From Beverwykella pulmonaria (taxonomy: Eukaryota; Ascomycota; Dothideomycetes; Pleosporales; Melanommataceae), in assembly GCA_001599595.1 (NCBI GenBank), contig BCHH01000012.1, positions 417,121-481,120 on the forward strand: DNA of 64,000 nucleotides. The letters run 5' to 3'. Position numbers and translations under genes: made by a program. The notes under the pieces are model-generated. The model was given only the letters and a program-made list of their open reading frames with translations, was not told where the DNA came from and searched no databases. How positions within the stretch are numbered: the stretch's first letter is position 1; each line of letters opens with the position of its first letter. Shown here one piece after another: positions 56,850 through 64,000 of this stretch.

Positions 56850-58901
56850 ATCTTTGATTCAGGGATCTGTCCACCCTCCAATATCGCAGGATATAGTTTG
56901 CGTATAGAGTCTTGGTGAATTCGAATAGGTTCTAATTGTAGCATGCTACGCAAAGTATGCATATCAATTCATCGCTCCAGAATGGAGCGGGCAACTTGAC
57001 ACTTATGAATCTACCTATTTATCCCACTATTTACCCTCTCCTCTCAATTCTCATCTTCAAGACTCATTGCATAATGATAACATATATACGGCTTGTTATC
57101 AAAAATAATGTTGATCATAATTGGGTGTTGAGGAGACGCCCATTGACGCGTCGTTTCGCGAACCGAACTTTTGTCTTGTGAATGTATCATTTGGTATCTA
57201 GGTTGATGCCTGCCGGGCCTCTGGTCCACTCTTCAAAGCCGATAGCTGTAACAACTATGTTAACACTGTTGGAAGCTTCCCATATGAGACTAAAGTATAT
57301 TTTTCGTGGCAGACGGAGATGTCCCTGCACATGATAGGTTAGAACCTGAATCGAAGCGTGATTTTCTTCAAATATATTTTGCCCTTGCTCAGTTCCAGAA
57401 TCGGGCGGTGAATTCTTTGAGCAGTTCGTAGCATAGGAGCGCTGTCGGTGGGGGGTCTATTTTCTGAACTTTGTCCAGGGTTAACATCTTGGAGAAATTC
57501 TCAGAATTTTGCTAGCCTATAGAATTATTCCAGGGCTTTCTTCAGAATTTGCCTATTTATTTGCAGCAAAATCGGTATCGCAGGCTTTGGGAGATAAGTG
57601 TTGTGGTCTATCGGCAAACGGTGGCCCTTGTAGGTGTCCGGTCTAGATCGTGAGGAATAGTTCGTTGGCCTCTTCCAGCTCTTGTGCTACGCCGAAGGAG
57701 CAGGTTGGATTCTTCCGTTTTTTCTTCGTTCTGATCATGTCTGGATGAGATTTTTTCTGTCTGGCGGGTTGCGTTTTCGGATCTTGAGAGCTCTTATCCT
57801 GCCAGACTTCGTCGGCCGTTGCGGGAATGTAGCTCAGAAATGTGACTTGCGACGGCAGTGCTCGTGTTCGTAGATAGTGAATTTTAGAAAAAGAGAAAGT
57901 GTGGGTATTAATACAATTTAGAGACAACATGCCCCCCAAAGTAGTCTTCCATGGAGCCATGGTAATGGAGCAGTTCGGACGGCCAAATGACGAGAAAAGT
58001 CTTTTCAACTTCCCTACTCAACCAGAACTTGCGACATACTTTACACCGCCTAGAATTGTGTGGGCCTGAACCTAGAGCACTACCAATCGATCTCCGGCAC
58101 CAGCTTATATATATGCTCCTTGTGAGCACCCTCCATAGTTCAATGTACTCTTAGTAGCCTACGTACCATAAATTATCTGCCAACTCTTTTTCTGGTCGCG
58201 CTTTTCGAAGAATATTTGCGGTCTGTGACAAACCCAACTCTAATTTTTGGATTTCTGCAAAATTCAACTGCCCATTGGGTTTGACGCCCTCTTCACTGTG
58301 TGGAGGTTGAGATCTCTGATCCACTTCATACTGCGTCTCAGTTATCCCAATCGATCAGCAGCACCATCAACTAAACCGTTAGGTTTTGTTGAGGAGAGAG
58401 CAGATACGGGGCGGAATGCAAAGCGGTATGCATGGTAAGGTATAGATACGTATATTAGTAGTGGTATATGAGCCCGAGAGGTGGAGATACACTCGTCGTG
58501 AAACCAAACTCAGTGGATTACGAGGCGAACGGCGGCCACGTGACGGGGCCACTTCAATCCGCTGAACCACTGCCTAGTTCCTGGGAAGAAGAGTGTTGAC
58601 GGGGGTTTGTTGAGCCACCTGGCCACCTGAGGCGCAGCTAGAACCCACTGGCCTATTCCCTCCTGTCTGCGCTTTATAATGTCGGATTGTTGTGCAAGGT
58701 AATCTGTAGATGATATCTATTCTAGAAGCCGGCGGTGCTCCGCGTTGTCTCCGTGTGTCTGAACGGAGTTGAGGTTGGATTTAATGGTTTGAATGTTGGA
58801 TTTGATAGTTTAAGTGTTATAGTTTGAGTGTTGTCTTTTATAGCTTGAGAGAGTTTGCTTATACACGTAAGTATTGCGGCTCTATAGTGCTGGCATAAAG
58901 C
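56850..58901. other. 2-kb gene-poor region
   Basis: No supported gene. A 121-codon minus-strand frame (57643-58008), basic and lysine-rich near its C-terminus (RTKKKRKNP), has no domain I recognise. The stretch from 58700 is AT-rich with repeated GTTTGAGTGTT-type motifs and leads into a degraded NLR fragment. Confidence 0.4.
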
Positions 58902-59315
58902 TTACAAGTAGTCCCACTGTAACGCTATCTCAACTAGTGTCTTCAAACGCTCGATTTGACCTAATATGCTAGCCATCTCCTCTTTCTTGAACTTCTACAT
59001 AAGCACATCTCCAGCCTTCTTTAGTCAACCTCCAGCTGTCATCCTAGTTTGCAACGTTTCCAGCGCTTGCTTAAACTAGTCAAGCAGCCCATTCTCGACT
59101 GCAAGCGCTCGAAGGGCAGTATACCATTCTTTTGTTGTATCTCCCTCTTCCACTTGAGCCCTTAGGTTAAAAAGTAGGCTGTACAGATTCAAGGTTTCGA
59201 GAGCGCAATGTGTTTGATCTTTTGAGGCATCTTTAACGTTGTTCAAATACTTAAGTACCTTGGCCGAGAGCTAGAGAAAAGTGATGATGCTGGCTGTAAC
59301 ACTAAGCAGATCTAT
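58902..59315 (-). pseudogene. NLR N-terminal (fungal STAND) domain fragment, RIP-broken
   Basis: The minus strand reads LLSVTASIITFL-stop-LSAKVLKYLNNVKDASKDQ, ALETLNLYSLLFNLRAQVEEG and EWYTALRALAVENGLLD, then KQALETLQTRM, KKEEMASILGQIERLKTLVE and IALQWD. It matches the helical N-terminal domain common to many fungal NACHT/STAND receptors. Four in-frame stops are each one transition from the expected codon (CAG to TAG twice, CGA to TGA, TGG to TAG), and the start codon reads ATA instead of ATG. All changes are C-to-T or G-to-A, the RIP pattern. The rest of the gene is not seen in the window. Confidence 0.7.
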
Positions 59316-60020
59316 GTTGGGAGAGCGTGGAGACGGATAGTGGCGGACGCATATAGACGAGCAGTGGAAGAGAGAACGGAGATATTGTGTAGGCAGAGCT
59401 GGGCTGAGGGATGCGGCTGCAGCAAGGCTGAAGAGCAGCAGCGAGCGATCTAGATTCTGCTGCGCCGCACCTTATTGATAAGGCCGAACTGTAATGACCT
59501 CGGCGCTTATTCGCTGGTGAGGTCGTGATAGAGCTTCTAGGGCTAATGCATTTCCATGGTCCATAGGATAATTTAATTGTTGTATTAATCAATTGTCCAT
59601 CAGCAAAATCGATCAGTGCGGCGGTCGTTACTTAGGTATTAAGAATTAAAGAGGAGAGGCGTTCATCTGAGCGCCGCAGAGTTCTGAACCTATCACTTAG
59701 CAAGCAAGCTACTTGTCTTAAAATTGTGAACGCTGCACATCACTAGACTAACTCACAGTAATTATTTCTGCTGAAGCTACTCAGATGAGGTTAGTTATCT
59801 ACGATTTGGAGGTGCGGGCTGCGTTGCGAGCTATGTAATTGTACCAATCAAGTGGTGGTGAGACAGCTACATCTAGAGCCACGTACACATTGCAGATTCG
59901 CCACTTCAGGCTCGTTAAACTGACGAACTCCTCCGAGACGCTAGAAGGGAGAACGCCCGACCCGCTCTTGCTACCTGAAAGTACTAACTGGGGTAGCGGC
60001 CTCGCATGATTTTGTGTGCG
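59316..60020. other. Intergenic, nothing recognised
   Basis: No gene seen. Probably former upstream DNA of the NLR fragment plus unrelated sequence up to the dispersed repeat copy C. Confidence 0.35.
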
Positions 60021-60329
60021 ACAGCAGGCACAAGGCGGCTGATAACTTTTTGGAATTGTAGCAAGATTATAAGTAACACCATTTACTAGTATTATGGAGT
60101 GATAAAGGCTTGATGGTGGTGCTATAGGGAAGGAACTCTGTCACGCTATAGAAGGAGGCTCTCTGCAAATTAGGCGCAGATGCGACGATGCAAGCGTAAT
60201 TTCTAGGTGGGGGCTGTCATATATATTTACGACTTATACAGAACTATAATTAATCTCAACGTGTGCGCAGAGTTATAGTCGCTTGAAGTCAAAGCACCCC
60301 TCATATTTTGCGGCACAGTGGGTTTTGCC
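60021..60329 (+). repeat. Dispersed repeat, copy C (longest copy)
   Basis: Runs from GACAGCAGGCACAAGG to GGGTTTTGCC. It matches copy A in the opposite orientation over most of its length and copy B in the second half. It has no coding capacity and no obvious terminal inverted repeats or target duplication. Copies agree at roughly 75-85% by eye. Confidence 0.75.
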
Positions 60330-60507
60330 GACCTAGGGACGGATATTACTACGGAGGAGCTACCGAAGAAATATCTAGAGTCTTACCAGGCACGGCAGGA
60401 GCCTGCCAAGGTAGTGATAACAAATATGGAAGTGAGTCACACGAGCAAACATCGACGTGACTCATCATGTAACCCACGGGCCGACACATATTAATTAGAA
60501 CCACTGC

Positions 60508-60751
60508 TGTTGGTATCACATGATTTCTCAGCGTTGATATCACGTGATTTCCCCGCTCTGGCGGCAGTCACATGATCAGCTTTCTGAGTCAAGGATCCTC
60601 AAGGATCCTTGTATCTTAGAACCTTAAGAATATCATCACCACACAAGCAGGACACTAATACTACAGTATTGGAGCCCACTGCTACGTGGTAATACATTCA
60701 ACTAGTTAATTACCTCTACTGTGACTGTAAATAACCTTGGGGTTACCAACA
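60508..60751 (+). repeat. Probable 5' LTR of the copia-type element
   Basis: 244 bp, starting TGTTGGTATCAC and ending GTTACCAACA, so the ends are short inverted repeats TGTTGGTA/TACCAACA. The flanks do not form a target duplication, which suits a 5' LTR followed by the internal region rather than a solo LTR. It contains several TCACATGAT/TCACGTGAT motifs. Confidence 0.65.
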
Positions 60752-61356
60752 CTAATTAGTTTCTTTTTGTTTAGGACTTAAGTCTTTGCGCACTAAACAG
60801 ATTAAACCCTACGCTATTTACCTTTAACATAGTCTTGAGGACCCCTATAGTTTCTACAACTTTAAGAAACACCCCTCTAACTATCTGCAACTGCGCAGAA
60901 TTACACCTTAACCTCCCCTCTAAACCTAACAAGATTTAAAACACCCCTCTACAAATCTCTACCCCTTACAAATCTCCACCCCTTCGCGAAGATGACGACC
61001 AAGAAGATGACAACCAAATACAAGGAGATAAAGATGAAATGGAAAGATAGCATCAAGATTAATAATAATACAACTAAAGAACAGGTAAATAGATATATAA
61101 CCTAGAAGTACTTGCAATATAGGACAGCTATAGACAGAGATCTATAGGAATGCTATTAGGAGGACTTTAACACATTTACAGAAGAGGCCTTTGCTCTTAT
61201 TAAAAAACGCGACCTCTAGGAGTTAAAGTTATATCTACAAAGCAGAGGCGTACACGTACCTCTAAACAATAAGAATACCACAATTAGAGCATTACTAGTC
61301 TAACTTGCTTATAAGGACAAACAACACAAGTAGTTAGACAAAGAGATTGACCTTGC

Positions 61357-61987
61357 TGTTATACGAGGTGAACACTTACTGGGTCCGGTCCGTACTAAGG
61401 CGGTGCGTAAGCGTAGGTGTCGTAGGATTATTCTGTGAGGTTCGAAGACGATGATATAAGACAGCGGGGTGGTAAATCCAATCAATAAATTGACTAACTA
61501 ACTTGCTGTATCAATCTGGGTAAGAGACGAGTGAAGTTATTTGAGTTGACTACAAAGAGCAAACATAACATAGGAAACTGTCCTCCTTATATATTTCCTC
61601 TTTTGAACATAGAATCCCGAGTCTCCCATCTTGGCGGGAGACCTGGGAGATTCCCATTCTCCCTATTCTCCCATCTTGGCGGGATCTCTGGGATCCTTCG
61701 ATTCTCCCGAGTTTCCTCTTCCTTGGCGGGATCTCTAGGATCCTTCGATTCTCCCGAGTTTCCTCTTCCTTGGCGGGATCTCTAGGATCCTTCGATTCTC
61801 CCGAGTTTCCTCTTCCTTGGCGGGATATCTTCTGTCACGTGCCTCGCTTACCTGCGCGAATCCTCGCTGTTCTTTTGCGCCCGCCTGCGCGCCGTACTGC
61901 GCCCGTTGACAGGGTTTTGGTTGTTCGTTGGCGGGGTTGGTTCCTCATCTGCAGCCCGCATCTGTGCAACTTCTTCGAACCGTAACA
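61357..61987 (-). mobile_element. Solo LTR (631 bp) nested in the copia-type element
   Basis: Ends TGTTA...TAACA, flanked by perfect 5-bp direct repeats CTTGC at 61352-61356 and 61988-61992. On the minus strand it starts TGTTACGGTTCGAAG and matches the partial copy starting at 63805 nearly base for base. It is GC-richer than its host sequence and has few RIP-type changes, so it inserted after the host element was mutated. Confidence 0.9.
61675..61830. repeat. 47-bp tandem repeat inside the LTR
   Basis: About 3.3 copies of a 47-bp unit beginning CTTGGCGGGATCTCTAGGAT. Units start at 61675, 61722, 61769 and 61816. The reverse-complement unit occurs in the other LTR copy at 63945-64000. Confidence 0.9.
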
Positions 61988-62605
61988 CTTGCACTTAAGT
62001 AGGGTGTTAAATTTAAGTCTAAGCTACTATTAAGAAGGATCTCTAGTACAACTATTAAGTGTGTCCTACAGCAATCTTAAAACGCACAGCAACCTTCCCC
62101 CTAGCATTACCTCTAAGAACCTCTAGTTCACGTACAACCACCTACAAATTAGGGACCTGTACAGGGCTATAGCAGGAATCTTGCAAACCTATTAAAGATG
62201 TACACAGACAAGTTTAAATATGGCAGAACAGGAGACAGCCTAGACTAGAAGCTAACTATCTTCTACAAAACCTGCAATTGTGCAGACGTACCCTAAGAAG
62301 CTTACCTTAAGGCATTTCCTACTATGCTAAAGGGAATAGCTGCAAGCTACTTCTACAACACTAATGTAGCTTAGAAATGTAGATATAACTTTTAGAGAGT
62401 CTGCAGACATCTTTGAAACTTCTTTAAGGGTCCTAGCTTCTATTACAAGAATCTAGATAAGTAGAACAATGTCTCTCTTTCTAGTACTATTATAGAAAAC
62501 TTAGGGAAGCTAATTAGCAACTGCCTTAAGCTGTTTATTTTAAAGCTACTGCTGTTGCAACACAGTCTTAAACCCAACCTGCGCACTAACAGTTTCCTCT
62601 ACAAC

Positions 62606-62824
62606 TGTAAGGCACGTGGTGCGGGACCAAAGACTGTGTGTAGAACGAGGTTGTTTCGCTGGTCAATCAGCAATTCTACGGAGGCTACTTTTATGAGTGC
62701 GAAGTCGCGTGCGCACTAGGCCTGATTAGGACTAGCACCTCGCTTCCAACGCCAGGACCACACGATGTCACGTGCGCCACATTCCCTCTTCCTCCCAGCG
62801 AACAAAGGAATCTCTTTCCTTACA
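62606..62824 (+). mobile_element. Second nested solo LTR (219 bp)
   Basis: Ends TGTAAGG...CCTTACA, flanked by perfect 5-bp direct repeats ACAAC at 62601-62605 and 62825-62829. Removing it together with one repeat rejoins the host gag reading frame exactly (SFLYN to KLITSC). The orientation is arbitrary. Confidence 0.88.
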
Positions 62825-63804
62825 ACAACAAGCTTATTACTAGTTGCTAAGGTATTCTAGCCTGTTAATACGCAGTATTAGATCTACTAGAAGGAGTAGG
62901 ACCCTTAATTAGCAAGATCTAATTATTAATTATAGCATATAAGAAGGAGACCCCTAAACTAGTCTAAGCCTACTTTACAGACTGCTAATACTGCAAGGAT
63001 AACAATTAAGAACACTATAACTAAGGCTAAACTTGTAGACGTAGACCTCTAGGACAATGCTTTATCTGTAGCAAGGAGGACTGCTACTTATAGAAGCACA
63101 CAGACAAGGAGTAAGACAAGGCTAAAGCTAAATTTAAGGCCAAGTTTCCTCTATGTTATACAAATTCTAGTTGTTTCCCTTAAAGAGTTAGACAGCACAT
63201 TGCAGACGTTGAGGACCGCAATCTAGACAGTAACTCTAATCTAGACAAATCTTTCAACACACTTGTACTTAATATAGAGGATAATAACTTCTGCAAAGTC
63301 TGCGAAACTTCCAACTTTATTACTTTCTGTAGAGAAATTGACACTACAAGTGCTATCCTTATAGTAAATAAGTTAACTAATAGAGCTTGCCAACACGCCC
63401 TAAAGGTAGACCTTAACTTTAACTCTAACAAAACCTTATATAAACACAATAAAGCCAATCTATTTGCATATAATACAGTAACTAACTCTTATTACACTTC
63501 TGCAGAATTTATAGGTATTATAATTAATATAGGAGCTTCTAAGCGCTCTACAGCAGGACACAGCTAGTATCTTGCACTACAAGCTGCCAGCACTAGTCTA
63601 GACATTAATAAGTTAACAAAGGGACAAGTTAACGTCTAGTTTGGCATTAGCTCAACTGCGTCTATTAGCTTAATTAAGGTTACTACACCTATTAGCCTTG
63701 TTAAGTTCTATGTTGTACTAGCTAATACTCCCTTCCTACTGTGCCTGGCAGACCTAGACAGTCTTAAGTACTACTACAACAACCTTATAGATACCTTAGT
63801 ATTA

Positions 63805-64000
63805 TGTTACGGTTCGAAGAAGTAGCACAGATGCGGGCTGCAGATGAGGAACCAACCCCGTCAACAGGCGCAGCACGGCGCGCAGGCGGGCGCAAAGGAA
63901 CAGCGAGGATTCGCGCAGGTAAGCGAGGCACGTGACAGAAGATATCCCGCCAAGGAAGAGGAAACTCGGAAGAATCGAAGGATCCTCAAGATCCCGCCAA
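63805..64000 (+). mobile_element. LTR of the same family as 61357-61987, cut by window end
   Basis: Starts TGTTACGGTTCGAAG and matches the minus strand of the solo LTR with a deletion of about 22 bp and few substitutions. It interrupts the protease-like part of the old element in the opposite orientation to the first copy. The element continues past the window, so it may be solo or the 5' LTR of a complete element. Confidence 0.88.

Larger units (their letters stand above)
60508..63804 (+). mobile_element. Ty1/copia-type LTR retrotransposon, RIP-degraded and interrupted
   Basis: A 5' LTR-like segment (60508-60751) is followed by a degenerate gag: MTTKKMTTKYKEIKMK near 60990, then after two interrupting insertions MYTDKFKYGRTGDSLD, LTIFYKTCNCADVP, AFPTMLKGIAASYFYNTNVA. 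A zinc-knuckle-like CFICSKEDCYL-stop-KHTDKE lies near 63055-63110, and a protease-like IINIGASKRSTAGHS, VNV-stop-FGISSTASIS and TPFLLCLADLDSLKYYYNNL at 63510-63790. Dozens of in-frame stops are present, nearly all TAG for TGG or CAG. The integrase and reverse transcriptase are not in the window; either they lie beyond a further insertion at 63805 or are lost. Confidence 0.85.

Noticed and set aside
57643..58129. Possible lysine-rich minus-strand gene
   Set aside because: Two overlapping frames, no domain and no convincing intron to join them.
1..64000. CRISPR arrays, rRNA and tRNA genes
   Set aside because: No direct-repeat/spacer pattern and no cloverleaf with the A and B box motifs was found by eye; a tRNA scan would be decisive.

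Overview
The window is nuclear DNA of a filamentous ascomycete (Pezizomycotina). The grounds are many genes with short introns (about 45-90 nt, GT..AG, usually with a recognisable branch site), typical fungal families (HET, HET-NACHT-WD40, Zn2Cys6 regulators, tannase, DUF3500, DUF4188), and repeats whose relic ORFs carry TGG-to-TAG and CAG-to-TAG changes, the signature of repeat-induced point mutation (RIP). I cannot name the species. Exon structures below were built by hand; for the intact multi-exon genes the summed exon length is a multiple of three and reads through without a stop.

Layout. 0-16 kb is ordinary gene space: a DUF3445 haem oxygenase-like protein, a Baeyer-Villiger-type flavin monooxygenase, an F-box protein, an EVE-domain (Thy28) protein, a dead carboxylesterase, an EthD protein, a secreted proline-rich repeat protein and a DUF4188 protein. 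16-23 kb is an allorecognition/innate-immunity locus: a complete HET-NACHT-WD40 receptor whose near-identical WD40 units are interrupted by a 494-base assembly gap, followed by a rearranged inverted-repeat block and an inverted, broken copy of the receptor's 3' end. 23-29.8 kb holds a dehydrogenase and Zn2Cys6 regulator sharing a promoter, a 407-bp foldback repeat, a DUF3500 gene and a small unknown gene. 29.9-45.6 kb groups enzymes that fit aromatic/ester metabolism: tannase/feruloyl esterase, salicylate-hydroxylase-like monooxygenase, a second Zn2Cys6 regulator, a secreted FAD-linked oxidase, a membrane-anchored type-B esterase (frameshifted), a RIP-degraded Tc1/mariner element and a short-chain dehydrogenase. 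45.7-50.4 kb is a divergent phosphoketolase/acetate kinase pair, in which the phosphoketolase is dead and the kinase intact. 51.7-57 kb has a methyltransferase, a decayed metallo-beta-lactamase-fold gene and a frameshifted HET gene. 57-64 kb is gene-poor: a RIP-broken NLR N-terminal domain, a dispersed repeat, and an old Ty1/copia-type element into which other LTR elements have inserted.

How the genes fit together. Two pairs share a divergent promoter in a way that suggests co-regulation (regulator with dehydrogenase at 24.1-24.6 kb; phosphoketolase with acetate kinase at 48.3-49.0 kb). Tannase and flavin monooxygenase are also divergent, with a regulator downstream, which would suit release and hydroxylation of phenolic acids. 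Several genes (9.3, 22.4, 40.5, 47, 53.5, 55, 59 kb) carry stops, frameshifts or deletions, so the region is eroding by mutation and transposon activity.
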